Source: Candidatus Nitrosopumilus sp.
GTDB taxonomy: Archaea; Thermoproteota; Nitrososphaeria; Nitrososphaerales; Nitrosopumilaceae
Direction: 5' to 3'
Length of the DNA: 6,960 nucleotides
Assembly: GCA_029861085.1 (NCBI GenBank)
Contig: JAOUAE010000069.1
Location: forward strand, 1 to 6,960
Shown here one piece after another: positions 1 through 6,421 of the stretch (position 1 is its first letter; each line of letters begins with the position of its first letter). Below the pieces are notes generated by a model that saw only the letters and a program-made list of their open reading frames with translations, ran no database searches and had not been told where the DNA came from. The position numbers and the translations under genes were made by a program.

Positions 1-624
1 CTTGTAAGTGATCAAACTGGAATTGATATGCTTGCTGGTCCAACTGAATTAGGAATTGTAGCTGATAATTCAGCAAATCCAAAATTTATTGCATTGGATC
101 TAATTTCTCAAGCAGAACACAGTAGTGATACTTTTTGTTATTTGATTACAACTTCTGAAAACCTCGCAAAATCAGTTAACAATATAATTTTAGAGTTAAT
201 TCCAAAAATTAAGAGAGATACTTTTGTTAAATCTAGTTTAAAGAACAATGGATTTATTGGAATATGTAAAACTAACTCTGATATGATAGAACTTGCAAAT
301 ATTTTGGCCCCTGAACACCTACAAATAATGACTAAAAATTCTGAATCTTTTGCGACCAAAATTACTTCTCCAGGACTAATTTTACTGGGAAATAATACTC
401 CTTCATCTGCTAGTGACTATATTTTAGGCTCAAATCACATTCTTCCTACTAGTGGATTTGGAAAAATTAGAGGCTCACTTTCTGTTTTGGATTTTATCAA
501 GATAAGTACTCAGATTACTTCATCTAAATCATCTTTGTCTAAAATTTCTAAATATCTTGAAGTTTTAACAACATCTGAAGGGCTTTCTAATCATTATGAA
601 GCAGTAAGGGGTAGATTGGAATGA
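1..624 (+). CDS. hisD: Histidinol dehydrogenase, C-terminal half (5' end cut by window edge)
   Basis: This cytoplasmic enzyme carries out the last two steps of histidine synthesis, oxidising L-histidinol to L-histidine with two NAD+. The frame is open from base 1, so 207 residues of a protein usually about 430 long are present, and the true start lies outside the window. The fragment opens with the family motif IDMxAGPTE. All expected C-terminal catalytic residues are visible, numbered within the fragment: zinc ligands Gln37 and His40 (SQAEH), Asp139 (SASDY) and His198 (LSNHY), and the catalytic pair Glu105-His106 (LAPEH). Their spacing matches Escherichia coli Gln259, His262, Glu326, His327, Asp360 and His419 to within one residue. 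The TGA stop overlaps the hisC start as ATGA, which indicates one operon. The in-frame ATG at position 28 lies inside the conserved motif and is not a start. Identification is secure. Confidence 0.96.
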   Translation, partial: LVSDQTGIDMLAGPTELGIVADNSANPKFIALDLISQAEHSSDTFCYLITTSENLAKSVNNIILELIPKIKRDTFVKSSLKNNGFIGICKTNSDMIELANILAPEHLQIMTKNSESFATKITSPGLILLGNNTPSSASDYILGSNHILPTSGFGKIRGSLSVLDFIKISTQITSSKSSLSKISKYLEVLTTSEGLSNHYEAVRGRLE

Positions 625-1691
625 AAGAAGGCTGGTTTGAAGAAAAAATAAAAAAATTTTCTTCTATAGGAGGTTATCAAAAACCTGAACTCATTCAAGA
701 TTCAGTAAAACTTGATTCTAATGAAAATTATATTATTCCCAAACAATTTCAAAATGACATTATTTCATCTGCACGAAAAAATTCCGACATAAGAGAATAT
801 CCGCTTGGCGGAGTAGAGCGATTAATCAATATGATATCTAAATTTACCAAAATACATTCTTCAATGATTGGTGTTGGCAATGGTTCTGATCAAATTTTAG
901 ATTTAATTCTTTCACATTTTGGATCAAAACAAACTACAGTTCTTACTTCCAATCCCACATTTAGATTTTTTGAAGAACGATGCAAATTGTATGGTATTCC
1001 CTTAATTACAATTCCATTTTCCAATGATATGAAATTAGATATTAAAGATTTTATAAAACAATCTAAAAATGCAGATATTCTTTATCTTGATTCTCCAAAT
1101 AATCCTACGGGATTTCAATTTCCCAAAAATGAATTACAAAAACTTGTAAAATCTTTTAATGGTCTTGTCATAATCGATGAGGCTTATGGAGAATTTGGTG
1201 AGTATTCTCTTTCCAGTATGGTAAAAACTCAAGAAAATTTGATAGTTGTTCAAACTCTTTCAAAATCATTTGGCTTGGCAGGTTTAAGACTAGGATATTT
1301 TATTGCAAATAAAAAATTCACTGATGCTTTTATGAACGTCTTGCAATATCCCTATCCTGTAAGTACCATAACTATAGAATCTGGAATTCAAGCTTTAGAA
1401 AAATCAAATATCATGAAAGATGCTGTTGATACCCTCAAAATTGAGCGAAAAAGAATTATTGAAACTTTACAAAAATATGATACTTTTGAAATTTTTGATT
1501 CCAAGGCTAATTTTGTGCTTTTTGATGCCTACGGTTCTTACAAGCGTGTCTATTCAGCACTTGCTGAACAAGGAATTTCAATTCGTAAACTAGGTAAAAT
1601 TGAAAATCATAAAGGGTGTCTTAGAGTTACCGTTGGAACAAAAGAAATGAACTCCAAATTTTTATTGGCTATTCGTGATTTATTGGGATGA
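621..1691 (+). CDS. hisC: Histidinol-phosphate aminotransferase
   Basis: HisC is a cytoplasmic PLP-dependent fold-type I (class I/II) aminotransferase that converts imidazole-acetol phosphate and glutamate to histidinol phosphate and 2-oxoglutarate. At 356 residues it has the usual family length. Visible motifs in order are LDSNENY near residues 31-37 (substrate and cofactor contact), EYPLGG at 59-64, NPTG at 161-164, DEAYGEF at 186-192 (Asp186 should pair with the PLP pyridine nitrogen), SKSFGLAGLRLGY with the Schiff-base Lys215, and LRVTVGT at 334-340, where Arg335 should hold the substrate. The EYPLGG segment differs from the more usual YPDP/YPDG but the fold signature is intact. The start ATG overlaps the hisD stop and the TGA overlaps the next start, so translation is probably coupled. 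Its position in the his cluster separates it from aspartate and aromatic aminotransferases of the same fold. Confidence 0.95.
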   Translation: MKEGWFEEKIKKFSSIGGYQKPELIQDSVKLDSNENYIIPKQFQNDIISSARKNSDIREYPLGGVERLINMISKFTKIHSSMIGVGNGSDQILDLILSHFGSKQTTVLTSNPTFRFFEERCKLYGIPLITIPFSNDMKLDIKDFIKQSKNADILYLDSPNNPTGFQFPKNELQKLVKSFNGLVIIDEAYGEFGEYSLSSMVKTQENLIVVQTLSKSFGLAGLRLGYFIANKKFTDAFMNVLQYPYPVSTITIESGIQALEKSNIMKDAVDTLKIERKRIIETLQKYDTFEIFDSKANFVLFDAYGSYKRVYSALAEQGISIRKLGKIENHKGCLRVTVGTKEMNSKFLLAIRDLLG

Positions 1692-2662
1692 CTTTAACCA
1701 AAAAATCCGATGGAATCTATGTAGATGATTCTAGAATCTATGCACTAAATAAAATAGATGCTATAATTTTTGATTGTGACGGTGTTTTAATTGATATCAC
1801 CAAATCATATGATTTAGCGATAATTAAAACAACTCAATATATTTTGAAAAATTTTGCAAAAATTGATGATACAATAGATGTAGATTTTAAAATTATTGAT
1901 GGATTCAAATCTACGGGGGGATTTAACGATGAAGTTGATCTAACATATGCTGCAATAATTTCTCTGGTTGCTGCAAAAAAATTAGAAAAAGATCAAACAA
2001 GTTTTATTTTTGATGTGATAAAAAATGCTGATTCTAGTGGTATTGTTTCTGTAGAAAAGTATCTTGAAAATCTAGCTGATATTTCTGATATTAAAAAACA
2101 ACTATCTTATCCTGGAACGCATAAGCAAAATCCTCTGTACCAAACATTTGATCAACTTTTTTATGGTCCTAAATTATATCAAAAATTATTTAAAAATTCC
2201 TCAAAATTTTCTGAATCTGGATTAATTGAACAAGATGATGTAATTTTAAATAATTCCCTAATTGAAAAATTACAAAAAAAGTTTAATTTAAAAATTGCAA
2301 TAGTGACAGGTAGAGGAAAAGAATCCGTAAGTTATTCCTTAAAAGAATTGTTAGAAAAGTTTGATTTAAAGAATTCCGTATTTCTTGAAGATGAATTAAG
2401 AGAACTTGCAAAACCTAACCCTCAATCATTATTAAATTCCATCAAAGGAATGAACAGTACTTCAACTCTTTATGTTGGCGATTCTATGGAGGATTTCATC
2501 ATGGCAAAAAAGGTAACTGAATTGGGACACAAAACTGTTTTTTGTGGAATCGTAGGTACTAGTAAAAATCCACAAGAAAAACTAGAATTATTTGAACAAA
2601 ATGATGCTATCTTGGTATTGGATTCAATTCATCTGCTACCAAAGGTATTAAATTTAGAATAA
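1688..2662 (+). CDS. HAD-family phosphatase, candidate histidinol-phosphate phosphatase
   Basis: This 324-residue protein is a haloacid dehalogenase superfamily phosphohydrolase. All four HAD motifs are present: I, FDCDGVLID with nucleophile Asp29 and acid/base Asp31; II, IVTGRG with Thr207; III, Lys242 in AKPNP; IV, VGDSMEDF with Asp265 and Asp269 for Mg2+. The variable cap lies between motifs I and II, as in subfamily I, but spans roughly residues 37-200, larger than a typical C1 cap. It contains SYDLAIIKT (40-48) and GGFNDEVDLT (77-86), which resemble, from memory, the family named HAD-SF-IA-hyp1. It lacks the Cys/His zinc loop of the HisB N-terminal phosphatase and is neither a PHP-type nor an IMPase-like enzyme. 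It sits between hisC and hisB, overlapping hisC by ATGA, and no other gene here could remove the phosphate from histidinol phosphate. The HAD assignment is seen in the sequence. The substrate is inferred from context only. A GTGAT at 1675-1679 may serve as its ribosome binding site. Confidence 0.88.
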   Translation: MTLTKKSDGIYVDDSRIYALNKIDAIIFDCDGVLIDITKSYDLAIIKTTQYILKNFAKIDDTIDVDFKIIDGFKSTGGFNDEVDLTYAAIISLVAAKKLEKDQTSFIFDVIKNADSSGIVSVEKYLENLADISDIKKQLSYPGTHKQNPLYQTFDQLFYGPKLYQKLFKNSSKFSESGLIEQDDVILNNSLIEKLQKKFNLKIAIVTGRGKESVSYSLKELLEKFDLKNSVFLEDELRELAKPNPQSLLNSIKGMNSTSTLYVGDSMEDFIMAKKVTELGHKTVFCGIVGTSKNPQEKLELFEQNDAILVLDSIHLLPKVLNLE

Positions 2663-2679
2663 TGAAGATTAGATAACCT

Positions 2680-3276
2680 GTGAGAAATATGGCACCAAGA
2701 AAGGCATCAATTAAACGAAATACTAAGGAAACTAACGTTTCAGTATCTGTAAACTTGGATGGTTTTGGAAAAACAAATATCAAAACTGGCATAAATTTCC
2801 TTGATCACCTGATTGTATCTTTTGGAAAACATAGTATGATGGATCTAAAAGTTGACGCAAAATCAAATGATGGAATTGAACATCATTTGATTGAAGATAC
2901 TGCAATTACATTGGGGCAAACAATCGACAAGGCTTTAATCTCTAGAAGTGGCATTACAAGATTTAGCTATGCCTCTGTTCCAATGGATGAATCTATTGCA
3001 GAGGCTTCAATAGATTTAGTAAAACGACCATTTTGGAAGTTGACTTTGTTGATTAAACGAAATAAGATTGAGGATGTTTCAAAAGAAGATCTTGAACATT
3101 TTTTTCAGTCTTTACTTCAGAATTTGAATAGTTGTATTCACCTTACTGTAAAGTATGGAGATAATGATCACCACAAAGTTGAAGCTGCTATAAAATCATT
3201 AGCTATTGCATTCCGAACTGCAGCTTCCATGGATAAAAAGCAAAAAGGAATTCCTAGTACAAAAGGTTCAATGTAA
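2680..3276 (+). CDS. hisB: Imidazoleglycerol-phosphate dehydratase (monofunctional)
   Basis: HisB dehydrates imidazole glycerol phosphate to imidazole-acetol phosphate and normally works as a manganese-dependent 24-mer in the cytoplasm. At 198 residues it is the monofunctional type without a fused phosphatase, which fits a separate phosphatase gene just upstream. Family motifs are TGINFLDH (37-43), FGKH (48-51), [10 protein letters not shown] with His68, His69 and Glu72, VPMDES (100-105), EHFFQS with His140, [10 protein letters not shown] with His164, His165 and Glu168, and IPSTKGS near the end. The first His-His motif reads IEHHL where most homologues have DDHHT, but the metal ligands are kept. 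The start is uncertain. A GTG at 2680 gives 198 residues, while the ATG at 2689 gives 195 and has GTGAG four bases upstream, a plausible archaeal ribosome binding site. The ATG may well be the real start. The stop overlaps hisH as TAATG. Confidence 0.95.
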   Translation: MRNMAPRKASIKRNTKETNVSVSVNLDGFGKTNIKTGINFLDHLIVSFGKHSMMDLKVDAKSNDGIEHHLIEDTAITLGQTIDKALISRSGITRFSYASVPMDESIAEASIDLVKRPFWKLTLLIKRNKIEDVSKEDLEHFFQSLLQNLNSCIHLTVKYGDNDHHKVEAAIKSLAIAFRTAASMDKKQKGIPSTKGSM

Positions 3277-3881
3277 TGGCCAGTGTAGCAATTTTTGATT
3301 ATGGCGCTGGAAATATTTTCAGCTTGAAAAATTCTCTTGAAAAAGTGGGAGCTACGGTTGATGTGATAACCAACTTTGATGGTCCAAATATTTATTCTGG
3401 TTTGCTACTGCCAGGTGTTGGAAACTTTGATCCTGCAATGAACAGCATTAGATCTTTTTCAAAAACCCAATTCCAAGAATATGTGGGCAATATGCCTGTT
3501 CTTGGAATTTGTCTTGGTATGGAAATGTTTTTTGAAAAAAGTGAAGAGGGAAAAGAGCAAGGTCTCAATGTTATTGATGGTGAGGTGATTATACTCCCCC
3601 CGTCTATGAAAGTACCTCACATGGGATGGAATAATCTTGAAATAAAAAAAGCTGGAAAAATTCTTGAGGGAGTCAAAGATGGTTCTTGGGCCTATTTTGT
3701 TCACTCATACAGAGTCAAACCCAATTCCAATGATGTAATTACTGCAGAATCCGATTATGGGATTAAAGTTCCAGCTGTAGTTGAATGTGAGAATTTTTTT
3801 GGTACACAGTTTCATCCTGAAAAATCTAGTACCGTGGGAAAAATAATGTTAGAGAATTTTCTCAAAGAGTGTAAAAAATGA
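3276..3881 (+). CDS. hisH: Imidazole glycerol phosphate synthase, glutamine amidotransferase subunit
   Basis: HisH hydrolyses glutamine and passes ammonia through a channel to HisF, with which it forms imidazole glycerol phosphate synthase. The 201-residue length is normal for a stand-alone class I (triad) glutamine amidotransferase subunit. The catalytic triad is visible: Cys79 in LGICLGME, and His180 and Glu182 in TQFHPEKS. Other family signatures are DYGAGN at 8-13, the oxyanion-strand segment LLPGVGNFD at 44-52, VPHMGWN at 113-119 and YFVHSY at 140-145. These distinguish it from other triad amidotransferases such as PurQ or TrpG. The ATG shares a base with the hisB stop (TAATG) and the TGA overlaps hisA (ATGA), so the genes are expected to be co-translated. 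HisA lies between hisH and hisF. Confidence 0.96.
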   Translation: MASVAIFDYGAGNIFSLKNSLEKVGATVDVITNFDGPNIYSGLLLPGVGNFDPAMNSIRSFSKTQFQEYVGNMPVLGICLGMEMFFEKSEEGKEQGLNVIDGEVIILPPSMKVPHMGWNNLEIKKAGKILEGVKDGSWAYFVHSYRVKPNSNDVITAESDYGIKVPAVVECENFFGTQFHPEKSSTVGKIMLENFLKECKK

Positions 3882-4585
3882 AAATAATTCCTGCTATTGA
3901 TCTAATGGATGGTCAAGTTGTTAGATTGTACAAAGGAGATCCAAACCAAAAGACCGTATACAGTAATGATCCTGTAAACGTTGCAAGACAATGGGAATCT
4001 GCAGGTGCTGACATTCTTCATTTGGTTGATTTGGATGCTACTCTTGGAAGAGGCTCAAATCTAGATGTTATTAAAAAAATCCTTGATACAGTATCTATTC
4101 CAGTTGAAGTTGCAGGTGGATTGAGAGACAGATCATTAGTTATGGATGTAGCAAAACTCTCAGAACGAATAGTTTTGGGAACTTTGGCTTTTAAAGACAA
4201 ATCGTTGCTGAAGTCATTACTATCTGAGACTGGACCGGAAAAAATTGTAATATCTGTAGATCACAAAGATGGAGAAATTGTAATTCATGGTTGGCAAAAA
4301 GATACCGGAATTAAATTAATCCTTGCCATGAAAGAATTTCTTGATATGGGATTTACAGAATTTTTATTGACAAATGTTAGTCGTGATGGAACACTTGAAG
4401 GACCTGATCTGGAGTTTTTAGAACAGGCATGTGTTCTACCAAATGCAAATGTAATTGCTAGTGGAGGAATTTCTAATGTTAATGATGTTAAAGATGTAAA
4501 AGAAAAAAATCCATTTGGAGTAATTCTTGGAAAAGCATTATATGAAAATAAAGTTTCAATTGAGGAGGCAAAAAAATTCTCATGA
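3878..4585 (+). CDS. hisA: ProFAR isomerase (HisA)
   Basis: HisA is a TIM-barrel isomerase that converts N'-(5'-phosphoribosyl)-formimino-AICAR-phosphate (ProFAR) to PRFAR, the HisF substrate, by an Amadori rearrangement. The 235-residue length is at the short end of normal. The catalytic aspartates are Asp8 in PAIDL and Asp128 in SVDHKDG. The N-terminal [11 protein letters not shown] segment is typical of HisA and differs from the KNGRVVKG of HisF. Phosphate-binding loops are visible as VAGGLR at 78-83 and ASGGIS at 194-199, and [10 protein letters not shown] at 168-177 is also conserved. The two-fold repeat typical of HisA/HisF barrels fits the two similar half-motifs. The start overlaps the hisH stop and the stop overlaps the hisF start, both as ATGA. 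A bifunctional PriA role (with TrpF) cannot be excluded from sequence alone, but nothing here suggests it. Confidence 0.96.
   Translation: MKIIPAIDLMDGQVVRLYKGDPNQKTVYSNDPVNVARQWESAGADILHLVDLDATLGRGSNLDVIKKILDTVSIPVEVAGGLRDRSLVMDVAKLSERIVLGTLAFKDKSLLKSLLSETGPEKIVISVDHKDGEIVIHGWQKDTGIKLILAMKEFLDMGFTEFLLTNVSRDGTLEGPDLEFLEQACVLPNANVIASGGISNVNDVKDVKEKNPFGVILGKALYENKVSIEEAKKFS
4563..4568 (+). promoter_or_regulatory. Strong Shine-Dalgarno site for hisF inside hisA
   Basis: AGGAGG lies within the last codons of hisA, with 13 nt between it and the hisF ATG at 4582. It matches the archaeal 16S rRNA tail well and is the clearest internal ribosome binding site of the operon, although the spacing is slightly long. 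It supports the overlapping ATGA start for hisF and could give hisF some independent initiation besides coupling. Confidence 0.5.
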
Positions 4586-5385
4586 CTCTGACAAAAAGAA
4601 TCATTCCTTGTCTTGATGTAAAGAATGGTAGAGTTGTAAAGGGACTTCATTTTGAATCAATTAAAGATGCAGGAGATCCTGTGGAACTTGCAGAAAAATA
4701 CAGTGATGAAGGGGCAGACGAGCTTGTCTTTTTGGATATCACTGCATCTGATGAACAACGAGAAACCATCAAAGATTTGGTTAGAAAAGTTGCATCTGTA
4801 ATTGATATTCCATTTACCGTTGGCGGTGGTGTTAAATCCTTAGATGATGCTAGAAATATTCTTCTAAATGGCGCTGATAAAGTTGGAATCAACACTAGTG
4901 CTATAAAAAATCCAGAAATAATCACTGATCTAATGGAATTGTTTGGTAGGCAATGTGTTGTAGTAGCAATTGATGCTAAAAGAAACTATAACATTAAAGA
5001 GAATGTAACTGTTTTTTCAGAAAATAACAAAAAATTCTGGTTTGAGGTTTTCATTTATGGTGGAAAAGAGAAAACTGGAATTGATGCAATTTTATGGGCA
5101 AAAAAAGTAGACAAACTAGGTGCTGGAGAAATTTTGCTTACCAGCATTGATAGAGATGGTACAAAAGATGGTTATGACATCTTACTCACAAAATCAATTG
5201 TTGACTCTGTATCCATTCCAGTAATTGCATCAGGCGGCTGTGGAAAGCCTGTTGATATGGTTGATGTATTTAGAGAGTCTGGTGTTGATGCTGCACTTGC
5301 TGCCTCTATTTTTCACTACGACACTCATGGAGTCAAAGGTGTCAAATCATATCTTAAGGAAAAAGAAATTCCTGTAAGATTATAA
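4582..5385 (+). CDS. hisF: Imidazole glycerol phosphate synthase, cyclase subunit
   Basis: HisF is the TIM-barrel cyclase/lyase subunit that uses ammonia from HisH to turn PRFAR into imidazole glycerol phosphate and AICAR. Catalytic Asp12 (PCLDV) and Asp131 (AIDAKR) match the two essential aspartates of the family. Other signatures are KNGRVVKG at 14-21, FLDITAS at 50-56, TVGGGV at 79-84, [20 protein letters not shown] at 180-199 and IASGGCG at 215-221. At 267 residues it is slightly longer than the common 250-258. Compared with my recollection of the Thermotoga maritima protein, there are about 15 extra residues after DAKR (roughly 135-153), before FEVFIYGG. Similar insertions occur, as far as I recall, in methanogen HisF proteins, so this looks like an archaeal trait and not an error. 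The start overlaps hisA, and the next gene follows after 23 nt. Confidence 0.96.
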   Translation: MTLTKRIIPCLDVKNGRVVKGLHFESIKDAGDPVELAEKYSDEGADELVFLDITASDEQRETIKDLVRKVASVIDIPFTVGGGVKSLDDARNILLNGADKVGINTSAIKNPEIITDLMELFGRQCVVVAIDAKRNYNIKENVTVFSENNKKFWFEVFIYGGKEKTGIDAILWAKKVDKLGAGEILLTSIDRDGTKDGYDILLTKSIVDSVSIPVIASGGCGKPVDMVDVFRESGVDAALAASIFHYDTHGVKGVKSYLKEKEIPVRL

Positions 5386-5408
5386 TATCTAATTCACGGT
5401 CAGAAAAC

Positions 5409-5735
5409 ATGAATAAATCAATATCTGATGTAGATTTTGAAAAAGGCGGAGGTTTAATTCCTGTAATTGTTCAGGATGTCAATACCAAAGATGTTTTAAC
5501 ATTGGCATATTCAAACAAAGAATCCCTGGAACTTGCAAAAAAAACCGGCAATTCTTGGTTTTGGAGTCGTTCTAGAAACAAACTTTGGATGAAGGGAGAA
5601 GAGTCTGGTAATACTCAAAGGATTAGAGAAATCCTGGTTGACTGTGACTCTGATGCGATAATTTATCTTGTAGAACCATCTGGCCCTGCATGCCATACTG
5701 GAGAAAAAGTTTGCTTTCATAATAATTTGGAATAA
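5409..5735 (+). CDS. hisI: Phosphoribosyl-AMP cyclohydrolase (monofunctional)
   Basis: HisI hydrolyses the purine ring of phosphoribosyl-AMP to give ProFAR, the third step of histidine synthesis. The 108 residues cover only the cyclohydrolase domain. There is no fused HisE pyrophosphohydrolase, which in many bacteria makes a HisIE of about 200 residues. Motifs are [11 protein letters not shown] at 13-23, LAYSNKESL at 32-40, [16 protein letters not shown] at 53-68, VDCDSD at 77-82 and [13 protein letters not shown] at 92-104. Asp78, Asp80 and Asp82 are expected Mg2+ ligands, and Cys79, Cys95 and Cys102 the zinc ligands. It is the last gene of the cluster, 23 nt after hisF with no strong ribosome binding site in the gap, and its stop is one base from the stop of the convergent membrane-protein gene. 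HisE must be encoded elsewhere, possibly with hisG upstream of the window. Confidence 0.95.
   Translation: MNKSISDVDFEKGGGLIPVIVQDVNTKDVLTLAYSNKESLELAKKTGNSWFWSRSRNKLWMKGEESGNTQRIREILVDCDSDAIIYLVEPSGPACHTGEKVCFHNNLE
5704..5708 (-). terminator. Possible oligo-T terminator for the membrane-protein gene
   Basis: Five T on the minus strand lie about 30 nt after that gene's stop codon, inside the 3' end of hisI. Archaeal RNA polymerase often stops at short T tracts, but this one is weak and could be chance in AT-rich coding DNA. Confidence 0.2.
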
Positions 5736-5736
5736 A

Positions 5737-6354
5737 TTAGCATACAGGTTGATAACTGTCTTCATCACCTGGAATGATTTTGTCTGTAATCTCAAATTTT
5801 AAATTTTTGTAATCTGTTCCTCTAAATACTACTGTCCAACTGCCTACGATGTCATCTATTGTACATAGTCCTCTTGTCTTTGAGAGTTGAGGTTGGATGT
5901 AATAGTTAAATGCATTTTTCTTTGCACCGTCAAATGGGACTGTTAGATATACAGAGTTGTACGTATCGTTAAGCGGTCTAAGGAATGTAACTTGTCCTTT
6001 CTCCTCGTATTCTAGTCCGCCAATTACTAGAAATATTTTTTCACCGATAACATATTTGCTTCGATCAATTTGGAAAGGTCCTGATGTAATCCATTCTCTT
6101 TCTTTTGGTGAATACTCATTTTCCAAATTAATTTTTTCAATCTCATCTAACTTTGCTTGAACTTCTGGATCGATATCTTCATCTGGAATCAACTCTCTAT
6201 CCAATGCGGTTTCTATCTCCATAGTACCTGAATCTTGATAAAACGCAAAAATAACTCCTAAAACTATCGCAATTGCTATTACTCCAATAATTCCTATTAT
6301 TGCACCTTTCTTCATATGCTTATTTTTTTCAAAATCTCTAAAAACCTTACTCAT
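5737..6354 (-). CDS. Single-pass membrane-anchored protein of unknown function
   Basis: I do not recognise this 205-residue protein. Residues 1-16 are basic (KNKHMKK just before the membrane), residues about 17-39 form one clear hydrophobic helix (GAIIGIIGVIAIAIVLG onward), and the rest is hydrophilic. By the positive-inside rule the N-terminus is cytoplasmic and the main domain faces the pseudoperiplasm. There is no signal peptidase cleavage motif that I would trust, so it reads as a signal anchor. Residues 50-88 are highly acidic and probably helical. Residues about 90-193 alternate in a beta-like pattern (YVIGEKIFLVIGG, GSWTVVFRGT, LKFEIT) suggestive of an Ig-like sandwich, which is inference. 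The only cysteines are Cys164 and the last residue, Cys205, and they could form a disulfide outside the cell. The start at 6354 has no Shine-Dalgarno. An alternative ATG (Met14, 6315) would keep the helix but drop the basic head. It is convergent with hisI and divergent from thrC. Confidence 0.8.
   Translation of the reverse strand: MSKVFRDFEKNKHMKKGAIIGIIGVIAIAIVLGVIFAFYQDSGTMEIETALDRELIPDEDIDPEVQAKLDEIEKINLENEYSPKEREWITSGPFQIDRSKYVIGEKIFLVIGGLEYEEKGQVTFLRPLNDTYNSVYLTVPFDGAKKNAFNYYIQPQLSKTRGLCTIDDIVGSWTVVFRGTDYKNLKFEITDKIIPGDEDSYQPVC
5797..5808 (+). terminator. Possible oligo-T terminator for the his operon
   Basis: Two T tracts (T4, then T5) separated by AAA are the first such tracts on the plus strand after the hisI stop. 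They lie about 60 nt into the 3' end of the convergent gene. If used, the his mRNA would overlap the opposite transcript. The evidence is only the T tracts. Confidence 0.2.
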
Positions 6355-6373
6355 TTTTGAAAAATTTTCAAAA
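6355..6373. repeat. 19-bp palindrome abutting the membrane-protein start codon
   Basis: TTTTGAAAAATTTTCAAAA is a perfect inverted repeat with 9-bp arms and a one-base centre. It lies directly upstream of the minus-strand start codon at 6354. It could be a protein-binding operator or, within the 5' leader, a weak hairpin over the start region. The low complexity makes chance possible, though each arm includes a matched G/C position. Confidence 0.45.
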
Positions 6374-6409
6374 TCTTGTTCTTTTCTGTATTTCTCTTTC
6401 TGAAATGTA

Positions 6410-6420
6410 TAATTTTACTG
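6410..6420 (-). promoter_or_regulatory. Putative promoter element (BRE/TATA-like) of the membrane-protein gene
   Basis: Read on the minus strand, this is CAGTAAAATTA followed by TACATTT, so it contains a TATA-like AAATTATA. It lies 55 nt upstream of the start codon at 6354. An identical 11-bp copy faces thrC. A TATA box here would place the transcript start roughly 25-30 nt ahead of the gene, giving a short leader. Confidence 0.4.
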
Positions 6421-6421
6421 C

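Noticed and set aside
138..359. 73-codon minus-strand reading frame inside hisD
   Set aside because: It lies opposite a strongly conserved catalytic region of hisD, has no recognisable motif and no promoter or ribosome binding site.
1915..1920. G6 run in the HAD gene, considered as a frameshift or sequencing error
   Set aside because: The frame continues through conserved GGFNDE and all later HAD motifs, so no frameshift is present.
3596..3601. C6 run in hisH, considered as a slippage site
   Set aside because: The reading frame is intact, with the conserved VPHMGWN segment just after it.
4285..4650. 121-codon minus-strand reading frame across the hisA/hisF junction
   Set aside because: Both plus-strand genes are conserved and explain the DNA. 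The frame has no motif and reads as a mirror of hisA/hisF codons.
4647..4925. 92-codon minus-strand reading frame in hisF with a hydrophobic start
   Set aside because: The hydrophobic stretch is the reverse reading of conserved HisF codons. There is no independent support.
5386..5408. Possible separate promoter or attenuator for hisI in the hisF-hisI gap
   Set aside because: The 23 nt hold no TATA-like box, hairpin or T tract. A plain intercistronic spacer is the simpler reading.
5511..5795. 94-codon minus-strand reading frame opposite hisI
   Set aside because: It overlaps both hisI and the end of the membrane-protein gene, and its content is not protein-like.
5957..6160. 67-codon plus-strand reading frame opposite the membrane-protein gene
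   Set aside because: Serine- and proline-rich mirror reading with no start signals. The minus-strand frame has the membrane-anchored protein layout.
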